From contig NZ_FORI01000007.1 in NCBI RefSeq assembly GCF_900113965.1, positions 62,001-126,000 on the forward strand: 64,000 nucleotides of DNA. The letters are read 5' to 3'. The first letter of the stretch is position 1. The number at the start of each line of letters is the position of its first letter. Positions 8,981 to 18,900 of the stretch are shown here, one piece after another. The DNA is from Treponema bryantii. GTDB taxonomy: Bacteria; Spirochaetota; Spirochaetia; Treponematales; Treponemataceae. The notes below the pieces were generated by a model. It was not told the DNA's origin. It saw only the letters and a list, made by a program, of their open reading frames with translations, and did not search any database. The position numbers were made by a program, and so were the translations under genes.

Positions 8981-11698
8981 TCATGTGGCGGAATTTTCTA
9001 TAATGTTTTTGCTCAGTGTTTTTACGAGTTTGGGGATGCTCTGGAGCTGGGCTTTCTGCTGGGTGTACTGGGCGGAGAACTCCTGGATTAGTTTTGGGCG
9101 ATCCTGTTGGAGGAGTTCTATCTGCTGTTCGAGTTCACTCTGGCGGCGGCTGAGGGCGGCGAGGCATTCGGTTTTGTTTTTGTACTGGGTGCCGATTTTT
9201 TTCTGGAGATTTGCCTGGATGAGGGCGATGGATTTTTTCTTTGCGGCGAGGGCCTGTTCCAGTGGTTTTCTTTCGGCTATGGCTTCGGCGGTGACGAGCT
9301 CGGTAAGGTGGCGGAAGGCTTCGGGCATGCCTTCGTTTTTCTTTTCTGCGGCCTGGATTTCGGCATTCAGCTGGTCTATCTGATTCTGGAGACTGGCCAT
9401 TTCCTGATATATGGCAGCGCTTCTTTCATCTGCAAGGGCGATGAGGGAGCGGCTTTCGTCTATGATTTTGAGTTCGCGTTTGAGCGGGATGGCGCGCTGT
9501 TCGAGGATGATGTCGGCTTTCATTTCGGGTGATTTGATGAGGTCGAACTTGAGCTCGGCCGGGTTGATTTCTTCGACGTTGATTTTATCGCCGCGGTATT
9601 CCCAGATGGCGTCGATGCGGCTGGCTTTTTCGTCGTGCTTCTGATAGATGAGGGAATCGAGCGAGTTGTACATGAGCGGGTAGACGATGTGAACTTTCTT
9701 CTGCCGGTTACCCTGGCGCCAGAGACGGCCTTCTACCTGCACGGGTTCAGTAGGATTCCAGCCGAGCATGCAGTTGTACAGAACGAGGGAATTGCCGTTG
9801 AGGTCTACGCCTTCGCTGATTGTTTCGGAGCCTATGAGGATTTTGAGCGGGCTGGTCGGGTCGTTGAAGGCTTTTGTGATTTTGCCTTTGCGGGATTCTG
9901 TGGTTGCGGAGTTCATCATGCCAATAACTTCTTCTGGTATCTGATTTTTGATGAGATACTGTTTAACGGCAGTGAACTCTTTTACTCCGCGGGGAAGATA
10001 GATTATCTGGCCGCAGTCGGGCTTCACTTTATAAATGCTGATGACGGTGTCGCAGACCAGGAGCATCTTTGGTGAGGCTGTGACGAACTGGGATAGATCC
10101 GGAACTTTGATGTTTTTGTCTTTTACAAGCGTCGGCGAGATGAGGCACATTCTCATGGTGTTCATTGCAGAGAAGATGGCGTCGAGGCCGGGTGCTTCAG
10201 TTAGACGCTGGATCTGGGCGTCGTAGATTTTCTTTTGAAGACTTGTCATCTCGATTTTGATAACGTGGGTTTCTTTCTGGGGCCGGTTGATGTGGGCATC
10301 TTCGGCATCTACTTTATCTATGTAATTCTGGATGATTCTCTGGAGTGCATCGAGGGAGCGGAAGTTTTTCATTACAGTTTTGCGGACAACTTCATTCTTA
10401 TTGTTTACGGTCCATTCTATTTTGATTTCGGCAAATTCGTTGAGAAAGTCGTTTATATCTTTGTAACCAAGCGAGCGGATTTCGTTGCCACTGGTAAAAA
10501 GCAATGTGGTATAGATTTCCATTGGGGAGTTTGTGAAAGGCGTTGCCGAGAGCAGAAAGACATTTTTTTCGTTGTTGTGACGGTGGATGTATTCTGTTAT
10601 TGCAAACATTTTTACGGCACGGCTGGAAGGTTCTCCAAAGCCAAGCCTAGAAAACTCTGAATAACCTGAGCCGCTCACTTTTTTGATGAGGTTTTTGTAG
10701 CGGTGAGCTTCGTCTACGAGCAGGAGGTCTATGCCGAGTTCTTCAAAAAATACATACTGTTCGAGAGAAAGACCGGCTGATGGAGTAAAGTATTCCTTTT
10801 GCTTTTTCTTTGTGATGATATGGTTGAAACTTTCTTCCAGAAACGGGCAGCTTTCTTCGGAAAAATAGATTTTCTCTATAGCTTCAGCTGTACAGATTGA
10901 AACGGAGGCGGCAGGAAGGAGCTGGCTGTCGTTTTCTTCTGCGAAAACTGAATTCATTCGAAGGTCGTCAATTATATCTTTGTTCAAGTTTTCGAGCTGA
11001 TTGAGTGTAACGTTAGGGAAGAGTTCGCGGATATCATGGATCCATTTTGAATACACTGCTTTTGGCACAATGATGAGAGGTCGGGAGCATTTGCCGTGCT
11101 GAAGTTGATACATAATAGCTGCGATTCCTGTTGCGGTTTTGCCGACTCCTACATCGTAGGCAAGGAGACCGTTTCCTTTGCTGCAGAGGTATGCAAAGCC
11201 TTTCTTCTGCTGTTCGTGAAGGCTAAACTTTTTGCCGTTATAGGTGGGTGAAAGCCCCTGGAGTGTGTAATCAAAATTGTCATAATCTACTGGAGTGAAG
11301 GCGTTGAAGGTATGGTTCCAGGTTTGTTCTACCGAGTTGCGCTGTTCAGACGAGAGGCCTTCGTGAAGGAAGCGGTCAAAAAGGGCTTCTGCTGTATCCA
11401 TACGGAGAATCTTTCTTTCATCATTTTCAGTCTGGCTGAGAGACAGTTTTTTGCAGGGCAAACCTTCAGCATAATCAATAATATCTGGCCAGGTTATGTC
11501 GTCAGGGAAATCTGTTCTGGATATGGGAGAGGTGAGCCAGTCTATATCGCGATAATCTTCACCTTCTTTCACCGACCGGCCTGAAACCCAGAAATAAAAA
11601 AGTTCCTTAAGGTCTATCTCAGTACATTCTGACTGTCGGGTAATAACCGAATGAAGAGAAAAATGAATATCTGAAATCTGTTTAAAAGAAGATTCCAC
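8981..11698 (-). CDS. SNF2/DEAD-like superfamily 2 helicase with C-terminal coiled coil
   Basis: 905 residues. Motif I is YDVGVGKT (about residue 185), motif II LVDEAHRYKN, motif III LLSATPFTN, and motif VI region VEGRLWRQGNRQKKV preceded by SETISEGVDL, all typical of SNF2-type ATPases. Residues from about 740 are a long charged coiled coil. The 150-residue N-terminus is not recognised. It is preceded by regulon palindrome 11738-11754 and followed by a PLD nuclease, an association seen in DISARM and other defence loci, but no methyltransferase or DrmB-like gene is present, so calling it DISARM is not supported. Confidence 0.8.
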   Translation of the reverse strand: MESSFKQISDIHFSLHSVITRQSECTEIDLKELFYFWVSGRSVKEGEDYRDIDWLTSPISRTDFPDDITWPDIIDYAEGLPCKKLSLSQTENDERKILRMDTAEALFDRFLHEGLSSEQRNSVEQTWNHTFNAFTPVDYDNFDYTLQGLSPTYNGKKFSLHEQQKKGFAYLCSKGNGLLAYDVGVGKTATGIAAIMYQLQHGKCSRPLIIVPKAVYSKWIHDIRELFPNVTLNQLENLNKDIIDDLRMNSVFAEENDSQLLPAASVSICTAEAIEKIYFSEESCPFLEESFNHIITKKKQKEYFTPSAGLSLEQYVFFEELGIDLLLVDEAHRYKNLIKKVSGSGYSEFSRLGFGEPSSRAVKMFAITEYIHRHNNEKNVFLLSATPFTNSPMEIYTTLLFTSGNEIRSLGYKDINDFLNEFAEIKIEWTVNNKNEVVRKTVMKNFRSLDALQRIIQNYIDKVDAEDAHINRPQKETHVIKIEMTSLQKKIYDAQIQRLTEAPGLDAIFSAMNTMRMCLISPTLVKDKNIKVPDLSQFVTASPKMLLVCDTVISIYKVKPDCGQIIYLPRGVKEFTAVKQYLIKNQIPEEVIGMMNSATTESRKGKITKAFNDPTSPLKILIGSETISEGVDLNGNSLVLYNCMLGWNPTEPVQVEGRLWRQGNRQKKVHIVYPLMYNSLDSLIYQKHDEKASRIDAIWEYRGDKINVEEINPAELKFDLIKSPEMKADIILEQRAIPLKRELKIIDESRSLIALADERSAAIYQEMASLQNQIDQLNAEIQAAEKKNEGMPEAFRHLTELVTAEAIAERKPLEQALAAKKKSIALIQANLQKKIGTQYKNKTECLAALSRRQSELEQQIELLQQDRPKLIQEFSAQYTQQKAQLQSIPKLVKTLSKNIIENSAT

Positions 11699-11721
11699 CG
11701 GGTTTTACTCCTTAAGTGCCT

Positions 11722-11754
11722 AGTATAATAGAACACGCTATCATTTTGTGATAT
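11722..11754 (-). promoter_or_regulatory. regulon palindrome A and -10 of the helicase gene
   Basis: CTATCATTTTGTGATAT at 11738-11754 (read on +). On the minus strand it is followed, after exactly 10 nt, by TATACT (11727-11722). The bases 17 nt before the -10 are CACAAA, inside the palindrome, so there is no standard -35. Confidence 0.75.
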
Positions 11755-11776
11755 TAAACTGGAAAAATCTTAATTT

Positions 11777-12049
11777 TTATACAGAAGTTTGCAAAGCTTG
11801 CAGTTCTTTAAGTTCGTTCTGAAAGTCTTTCTTAAGAAGTTGTGTTATTCGCTTAATTTGAACATCTGCAATACACTGTGCCTGTTCATCAGTCAACCCA
11901 TATTTAGACTGGAGCTTCACTTTGAAATCTTCAGAGTTCTGGCTTTGCAATCCAATATCAATTATTTCATGAGGATTATCCAGAAATATTTTAATTGCAT
12001 TTAATAACTGCAAGCGATACTTACAGAGTTCTTCTTTAGATTCAGACAT
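11777..12049 (-). CDS. stand-alone GyrA/ParC coiled-coil-like protein
   Basis: 90 residues. Residues about 14-85 follow the GyrA/ParC tower segment: LLNAIKIFLDNPHEIIDI matches the ...L.ALDN.DEVI.. helix, and YGLTDEQAQCIADVQIKRIT matches the .FGLSE.QA.AILDMRL.RLT hinge. None of the catalytic, TOPRIM-interacting or C-terminal beta-pinwheel parts of a topoisomerase are present, and the gene has its own promoter, so it is not simply a broken gyrA. GGAGGC lies upstream of the ATG. Possible roles are interference with, or protection of, type II topoisomerase; both are inference. Confidence 0.65.
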   Translation of the reverse strand: MSESKEELCKYRLQLLNAIKIFLDNPHEIIDIGLQSQNSEDFKVKLQSKYGLTDEQAQCIADVQIKRITQLLKKDFQNELKELQALQTSV

Positions 12050-12084
12050 AAAAAGCCTCCTTGTGGATTTGAGTTTATGTACGA

Positions 12085-12117
12085 ATTATATCTGGATATT
12101 CTATCATTTGATGATAG
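12085..12117 (-). promoter_or_regulatory. regulon palindrome B and -10 of the GyrA-like gene
   Basis: CTATCATTTGATGATAG at 12101-12117; a perfect TATAAT on the minus strand (12090-12085) begins exactly 10 nt beyond it. The -35 position reads CATCAA within the palindrome. Confidence 0.8.
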
Positions 12118-12159
12118 AGTAATTGGCAAAATTTAGGATTCTTAAATTTCTCTTTTCTA

Positions 12160-12192
12160 ATATCACAAAATGATAGTCTTTCCCTCTACAAT
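12160..12192 (+). promoter_or_regulatory. regulon palindrome C and -10 of the DnaB-like gene
   Basis: ATATCACAAAATGATAG at 12160-12176, then 10 nt, then TACAAT at 12187-12192. CACAAA occupies the -35 position. It is back to back with palindrome B (42 nt apart), so the divergent GyrA-like and DnaB-like genes could be controlled together. Confidence 0.8.
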
Positions 12193-12211
12193 TCAAAGTC
12201 CGAGGTATTTT

Positions 12212-13102
12212 ATGGAAAAAACAGAGGATAAAGAATCGAATGTGAATCTTTATAAGGAAATAGACTATCCATATTCATCAGCTAAGGAAGTTATGCTTGA
12301 AGTTGTTGAATATATAGAAAGACGCTTTAAGGGGCCGGAGAACGAAGTCCTTCTGGAAACTAGATTTCCATATCTTAGCTTTCAAAAGGAAGACCTGGTT
12401 GTTTTAGCATCAAAACCTGGTATAGGAAAAACAAATTTTGTATTAAGTCTTATAAGCCAGCTGATTTTGGATAAGCAGATTCCAGTTGCTCTTATTAGTC
12501 CGCTTATTTCGGAATGTGAGATAGGTATGCGTCTTGTTTCTATTAATTCAGATATTCATCTCGCTAAAATTCGCTGCGGAATGCTAGGAAAAGAAGAAGT
12601 TGAAAAAATGCAAAAGATTGCAGGCAGGTTATTTGAAGCTCCTTTTTATATATATAATGAACCTAATTGTTCTTTTAAAAATATAAAAAAGAAAGCAATA
12701 GAATTTGCGATGGAAAAACATATTCAACTGTTTATTGTTGATAATTTTGAATATCTGCAGGAGCTTGTAGATGCAAGAGAAAATGAATATCGTACAATAC
12801 TAACGAATCTTTTGCGAGAGTTCAGATATCTTGCAAACGAACTACACATTCCAATAATCATAACCATGAATATCCCAAATTTAAAAAGTGATTTAGAACC
12901 GAATCTTCTGGATTTCAAGAAGTATATGGTAATTACAGAAGAAGCGGATAAGGTTGTATTTCTGCACAGGGAACGAAATAAAACAGGGTTTGTAAAACAG
13001 GATGCGAAACTGATTGTTGCAAAAAACACCAGTGGACCTACGGGTGATATTTCTGTACGATTTTATTCCTCAACAGGCAAATTTACCTGTACGGATTTCT
13101 AA
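12212..13102 (+). CDS. DnaB C-terminal domain-like ATPase without N-terminal domain
   Basis: 296 residues from the ATG at 12212 (GAGG seven bases upstream; an ATG at 12170 lies inside palindrome C and is rejected). Walker A SKPGIGKT at residues 67-74, Walker B LFIVDNFEYLQ, and AKNTSGPTGDISVRF at the end mirror the RecA-like domain of replicative helicase DnaB. The DnaB N-terminal helical domain, needed for primase contact and ring closure, is absent; the first 60 residues are a charged linker. The strict Walker motifs suggest active ATP binding. It may be an accessory helicase or a decoy for helicase loaders (inference). Confidence 0.75.
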   Translation: MEKTEDKESNVNLYKEIDYPYSSAKEVMLEVVEYIERRFKGPENEVLLETRFPYLSFQKEDLVVLASKPGIGKTNFVLSLISQLILDKQIPVALISPLISECEIGMRLVSINSDIHLAKIRCGMLGKEEVEKMQKIAGRLFEAPFYIYNEPNCSFKNIKKKAIEFAMEKHIQLFIVDNFEYLQELVDARENEYRTILTNLLREFRYLANELHIPIIITMNIPNLKSDLEPNLLDFKKYMVITEEADKVVFLHRERNKTGFVKQDAKLIVAKNTSGPTGDISVRFYSSTGKFTCTDF

Positions 13103-13116
13103 AGTAATTCGTCTTT

Positions 13117-13149
13117 CTCTCACAAAATGAGAGTTTTATGTGCTATAAT
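13117..13149 (+). promoter_or_regulatory. regulon palindrome D and -10 of the AddB-like/AddA-like operon
   Basis: CTCTCACAAAATGAGAG (13117-13133), a compensated variant in which both half-sites change together (TATCA/TGATA to TCTCA/TGAGA), then 10 nt, then TATAAT at 13144-13149. CACAAA is at -35. The paired change supports binding by a symmetric dimer. Confidence 0.8.
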
Positions 13150-13169
13150 TAATAAAGGAGTTTGAATCT

Positions 13170-15902
13170 ATGAAAGTGTTTTATAATCCTTCTTTTACCG
13201 GTAATGCTTATGTTGATTTTTCAAAGTCACCGGTTCTGTTTGATACAAAAATCGTGAATACTGCAGGGCTTTGTGGAATTATCAGGCTGCATGCAGGTAT
13301 TTGTTCTGAGGTTAAGGATTATGGAACTCGCTTTGTAGATTATTACGCTGCTATGAAGAAGTTCATGGCAAAGAATCCGGATAATGTAATGGAGGCGTCT
13401 TTTGCAGTTGATAAACTGAATACTGCAAAGAAATGCCTTGAATGGAGGGATACTCTGGCTGCTGCCGGATGGACTGGTACATCTCCTGCTCCAACTGAAC
13501 GTATGAAGGTGCTTGCCGGTGTAGAAGAATTCTTTCATGATAAATCTACCGGCGAAGAACTGCTGGATCTTATTGCACAGATTGAAGGTGGATGCCCGCT
13601 TCCAGAACTTGAGATTATTACATCTTCTTATTATGAAGATTTTACCCCAGCCGAAGTCCGCCTGCTTAAGGCTTTGATTGAACGCGGAGTTGCTTTTTCT
13701 GCAAAAGAAGAAGAACCTGCAAATAACAATATCTCAAAGATACTTTCTGTTTTGAAAGGAGAAGAAGGCGTTACTCTCGACCCGAAGGATGACTCTTTTG
13801 AAATCTGGAACTTTGCAGAGAGGGACGAAGCCATTAAATATCTGAGTCTGCTCGATGCAGAAGATTTTGATGTTTGGATCAATGCTGATAACAAGGAGTT
13901 CGACAACTGGCAGAAGCTGGAAGGAAAACGGCTTAGTGGGTCTGAAATATCAGGTATTCCTCAGAATGCAGAACTTCTTTCAATCGGACTTACGATTTTT
14001 GAACGCCCACTTAATATTCATAATATTGTTGAATGGCTGAATACTTCACTGAATCCTCTTTCTGATAGACTGAGGAAAAGGCTTGCAAGGACAATATGTG
14101 AGTCGGGAGGTTATTATAATGATGCCTGCAAAAATGTAATAAAGAAGTATCTTGAAAAATATCCTGATTCAAAAGAAAGTATTGAAAAGTTCCTTCCGGA
14201 TATAAACCAGCCACATTTTGAAGAAACTGATATCGAAATTACTGCTATAAAAGCTTTTGTTCAAAATCTCCGTAACTGGTGCAAACAGAAAATTACACTC
14301 AACAAGGAAGGTGATGCCGAAATCGACCAACTGTGTTATGTGATTAATCAGGCTGATACTCTTTTGCTGCTTCTAGATGAACTTGGAACTAACGCAATTC
14401 CTTATTCTGATATTGAACTAATATCTTCTGTAATTGCTACAGATATAACAATGAATCAGTATTCTGCCCAGGCTGGGTGTAAGAATATCATCAAATCCTA
14501 TGCTGATTTCTGTGATGCTGCTGACAAAGCAATCTGGTGTGATTTCTATCAGAATGGTAATGCGGGAAAACTCACATACTCTTTCCTTTCTCCGGTTGAA
14601 TCAAAAAGACTACGCGAAGTACTTCCTCTCTGGGATTCTGCAAAAGAGCAGGAATTCATCAGAAAACTTATTCTCACCCCTTTCGCAAAAACAAAGAAAA
14701 AGCTTGTACTCGTAACTCTCGATAAGATTGGATCTGCACCGGCACCCAAAAGCCCTCTGTATATCCAGTTAGAGAAATATTTTGCAGATAAGGAAAAGCC
14801 GAACGATTTTGAAAAGAATCTCCTCAAGCCATTTGTAAAAGAGATGAGACTCGACGAGTCCCTCAAAAAATCACAAAAGAAAATTGACAACCGCATGGAC
14901 AGCGAACAGGAATTTATTGAAATCAAGAATACAGATTATATAAAGAATAACTGGCCAGACCATCAAAGCTATTCCAGTCTTGAAGACCTTATTCCTCATC
15001 CACTTGATTATGTAATTTCAAATTTTGCAGCCTTTACTACATCTGATGTAGATGCAATCAAAGATGTTTCAACAACAACCGGTTTAGTAGCTCATAAAAT
15101 AATAGAGAATCTTTTCAGCCCGAAGGAAGGGGTAAAAGACAGCGGAACTCCTGCCTATATCAGAAAGCAGATAGATCAGCGCTTTGATGAAGTGTTTGCA
15201 CAGACTGTTCAGTCGAAAGGGGCAATTCTTCTTGCAAAGGAAAACAAGCTTGAACTTCAGAAATTCAAAAGGCAGGTAAAGACAAATCTTGAAGAGTTAT
15301 TAAGGGGAATTGAAGCAAACGATCTTCATGTCGTTGCCTGCGAAAAGGAAATTGGATATTCAAAAGATTACGAAAAAGATATGGTACTCAGTCACGGTAT
15401 AATCGGTAATCTGGATATCAAAGGTAATGTTGATATGTTGCTTGCTGATTCCAAAGGTAATCTTTTTATTTTTGACTTTAAGTGGACTTCTTCGAAAAGG
15501 CATATCTCAATGCTGGAAGAAAATAAATCACTCCAGCTTACTCTTTACAAGGAATTGGTTTCGAAAGAGATGGGGGCAGATGTAAAAGCAGTTGCTTACT
15601 TCCTGATGCCGGCAGCTCGTTTTGTTTCCTGTCAGGAACTAAAGGGTTCAATCAACTTCCAGCAGATTAGAATTAATCCGGACAGAAAGACAAAAGATTT
15701 GCTTAAAGAAATTCAGAAATCTTATGAATATCGAATGAAAGAAGTGTTTGCAGGCAAGCTAGAAGAAACAAGCGGTTGGACAGAGGCTGATATTACTTAT
15801 GAACAGCAGCGTGAAAATCTGGGACTTATGCCAATGGATTATTATGATGATAAGAAGAATGGACCTTATGATGACATTGGTTTAATAAAAGAAAGACTGT
15901 AG
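13170..15902 (+). CDS. AddB-like PD-(D/E)XK nuclease protein
   Basis: 910 residues; AAAGGAG is 10 bases before the ATG. The C-terminal part has a RecB-type nuclease core: GLVAHKIIENLF, GNVDMLL near residue 752 and FIFDFKW near 766 (D...D-x-K), then LQLTLYKEL. The N-terminal two thirds have no Walker A, as in AddB. The Cys quartet that forms the AddB Fe-S staple is not apparent. It lies 12 bases before the AddA-like gene, in the addB-addA order of AddAB operons. Whether this is the cell's main recombination nuclease or an accessory copy cannot be told from the window; control by the regulon palindrome favours an accessory role. Confidence 0.75.
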   Translation: MKVFYNPSFTGNAYVDFSKSPVLFDTKIVNTAGLCGIIRLHAGICSEVKDYGTRFVDYYAAMKKFMAKNPDNVMEASFAVDKLNTAKKCLEWRDTLAAAGWTGTSPAPTERMKVLAGVEEFFHDKSTGEELLDLIAQIEGGCPLPELEIITSSYYEDFTPAEVRLLKALIERGVAFSAKEEEPANNNISKILSVLKGEEGVTLDPKDDSFEIWNFAERDEAIKYLSLLDAEDFDVWINADNKEFDNWQKLEGKRLSGSEISGIPQNAELLSIGLTIFERPLNIHNIVEWLNTSLNPLSDRLRKRLARTICESGGYYNDACKNVIKKYLEKYPDSKESIEKFLPDINQPHFEETDIEITAIKAFVQNLRNWCKQKITLNKEGDAEIDQLCYVINQADTLLLLLDELGTNAIPYSDIELISSVIATDITMNQYSAQAGCKNIIKSYADFCDAADKAIWCDFYQNGNAGKLTYSFLSPVESKRLREVLPLWDSAKEQEFIRKLILTPFAKTKKKLVLVTLDKIGSAPAPKSPLYIQLEKYFADKEKPNDFEKNLLKPFVKEMRLDESLKKSQKKIDNRMDSEQEFIEIKNTDYIKNNWPDHQSYSSLEDLIPHPLDYVISNFAAFTTSDVDAIKDVSTTTGLVAHKIIENLFSPKEGVKDSGTPAYIRKQIDQRFDEVFAQTVQSKGAILLAKENKLELQKFKRQVKTNLEELLRGIEANDLHVVACEKEIGYSKDYEKDMVLSHGIIGNLDIKGNVDMLLADSKGNLFIFDFKWTSSKRHISMLEENKSLQLTLYKELVSKEMGADVKAVAYFLMPAARFVSCQELKGSINFQQIRINPDRKTKDLLKEIQKSYEYRMKEVFAGKLEETSGWTEADITYEQQRENLGLMPMDYYDDKKNGPYDDIGLIKERL

Positions 15903-15914
15903 GAGAGTTAAAAG

Positions 15915-18900
15915 ATGAAAAACATAAAATATATAAGTGCAAGCGCAGGAAGCGGAAAAACATATTCTCTTACAAAAGTACTAACTGAAGCAATCCAGCA
16001 AGGCAAAGTTGAACCAGAAAATGTAATTCTTACAACCTATACAAGGGCGGCAGCAACAGAGTTCAAAGAAAAAGCTAAGGCAATGCTTTACGAAAATGGT
16101 CTTGTTACCGAAGCTGACCGTCTGGACCAGGCTTTGATTGGAACAATTCACGCTGTTGCCGAAGCTCTTATTCAGAAATACTGGTATGTACTTGGACTCA
16201 GTCCAAAAATCAATCCTATTGCGGAAGAAGACAAAGCATTCTTCAAAGAGCAGTCTCTTATAAATCTATTAAAAGAAGAAGAGCTTGCATTTCTTAATGG
16301 ATTTGCTGAAGAATTCTCTATTAAAATCACTAGATCTTCTAAAATTGATTATCAGTTCTGGAAGAATGATTTGTCTCAGATTCTTGAGTTTGCGACGAAC
16401 TACAGCATTATTGATTTCCAGCCAAGTATTGAATACTCTAAAAACCTTACAAAGGGGCTCGTACATGGTGGCCATCATATCAAAGTAAATAAGGATGCCT
16501 TAAGCGATTTACTTGATAAGGCAGAACAGCTTAATGAAGCAAATGAATCTGAAGAGCAGGAATCTTTGAGATATGCAATTAAGGCTCAGAGAAGATACCT
16601 TGAGCAGAAGGAATCTAATTCCTTTACATATGCAAAATCAGTTCTGGCTTTTTTAGACAGGTTGCCATGGGAGGAAATTCAGTCAAACAAAGATACTGTC
16701 ACAGAAGGCTTAAACAATCTCTATTCCACAGAAGAAGTTCGTGAAAAACTGAATCATTATATTGATTTGTTGTTTGAACTTGCAGAACGATGGACAGTAG
16801 ATTATGAAAATTACAAGAAAGAACATCACCTTATAGATTTTTCTGATATGGAAAAGTTCTTTGACATGCTTCTAGACAATAAAGAAGTTGCAGCAGAAAT
16901 CAAAGCAACTTATAAATATGTTTTTGTAGATGAATTCCAGGATTGTTCACCAATTCAGGTTAAGATCTTTGACAAACTTTCTGAAATTGTTGATCACAGC
17001 ATCTGGGTTGGTGATAAGAAGCAGGCCATTTATGCGTTCCGTGGTTCTGCAACTGAGCTTACCACTTCTGTTATGGACATCATTAAAGAAAATGAGACAA
17101 AAGGGCTAGATGGTTGTACTACAGATATTCTGGATCATAGCTGGCGTTCTTGTCCACAAATTGTAAATTTCACAAATGAAGTTTATGCCTATGCTTTTGG
17201 CAAGAAAACCGAAGAAGAGAGAAAAGAAGTTTGTCTTGAGCCTGTAAGAAAGGATGAAGGAAAAGTGGGCTTCTGGTGGTTTACTGAACCAAATATCCCG
17301 GCAAAATCTCATGCGATAGCCGCTAATATTATTGATTTAATCAACAATGGAGAAAAACCTTCTGATATTGCTGTTCTTGCCCGCACAAATTCAGATTTGG
17401 AAGCAGTTGCAAATGCCTTACGTGAATATGATGTTTCTGTTTTTATTGATGAAGATGGGCTCTCTGGAGCTTATACTGTAAGTCTTGTGACTTCTATTCT
17501 TCAGTTGATTGCTGACGATAAGCCGGAACTTCCAAAAGCCCAGATTGCTTTCCTTACAGAACCTGATTATAAACTCGAACGTCTTTTGGATGATAAACTT
17601 TCTTTCAATGAAGTGGGCGACAAAGAGGCTGCTTTCTATGATGATATTCCCCTCGTGAAAAAGATTCTGGAAGAACGTAACAGATATAAACTACAGTCTG
17701 TTTCGGCTCTTGTTGAAAGTTTGATTGTTGAGCTTGATTTGTATAATGTTGCAAAAAAGCTGAATGACGCTGCAGATTCTACAAAAATTCTTCATGCAAT
17801 TATTGATGCGGCAGGAGCTTACGAAGAACACTGTGCAATAATGCATCTTCCATCTTCTATTCTAGGATTTATTGCTTACCTTGATAAGAATAATATTTCT
17901 GTTCCGGGTTCAACTGATGGCGTACAGTTTTTTACATATTACAAATCAAAGGGATTAGAATGGAAGACTGTAATTGTACTTGGTTGTGATTATGACTTCT
18001 TAGAGGAAAAGCTCTTGATTAAGCGTAATTACTTTGGAACTCAGTTTATCAGGACAGCTCCATCAACAAAAGAAAACTTGTTCCCAGAAATTAAAATCAG
18101 CGTATTTCCAAATTTGTTCAGCGGTAACTCAAGAATTGCAGAAGAATGGCTTCCTCTCATAAGACAGACAGAACGATATAATTTCATCACCAGAAAAGAA
18201 ATCGAAGAAATGAAACGCCTGATGTACGTTGCCATGACCCGCCCAAGAGACAAATTGATTCTCGCCCTGAACGGTAAAGGCAAATCCCCAAAGCCACTAG
18301 TTGCATTCCAGGAAATGGGTTTCAAACTTTCAGGTGACTATTCAGGTAAAGTATGCGATTTATTCAATGTAGGAGCACTTGCAGAACTCCTTCCAAATGC
18401 TAAACTTGATATTGAATATGTTCATGAAAAAGAAAAGAACACAATATTGAAGCTCGCTGGTAAACCTTCAAATATTGCCGTAAAGCGCGACCTTACCCCA
18501 AGCAGTATGCAAGGCGGAGAAGTAAAAGCAGAAATGCTTGAAACAGGAACCCCTATCACAGTAACAGGAAAAGCAGACTCTGCCACTTTGGGAACCTGCA
18601 TTCACGATATCTTTTGTGTTGCAGACAGCAAAAGCGACAAAGACATTGCAGACATGGTAAAAGCATACGGCTTTGAGTCTAATCTTCCAAAACCAGATGA
18701 AATCAAAAAGGCATGGGAAGCGCTTACTTCCTGGCTGACATCAAATTATGGGCCTGCTCAAAAGCAATACCATGAACTACCGTTCAAACATCAGCTTAAA
18801 ACTGGTCAGATAGTAACCGGAAGCATGGACTTTGTTTGGGAGACAGCTTCAGGCTGCGAAGTTGTAGACTATAAGACCACCAACGCAAACAAGGAAGCCC

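Noticed and set aside
8985-10660. Plus-strand ORFs of 63-146 codons opposite the SNF2-like helicase
   Set aside because: They are antisense shadows of a GC-rich gene, rich in Trp/Phe/Cys, without ribosome sites or recognisable domains.
8227-11698. A DISARM system
   Set aside because: PLD and helicase are present but no methyltransferase, DrmB or DrmA-like DUF1998 protein is visible.
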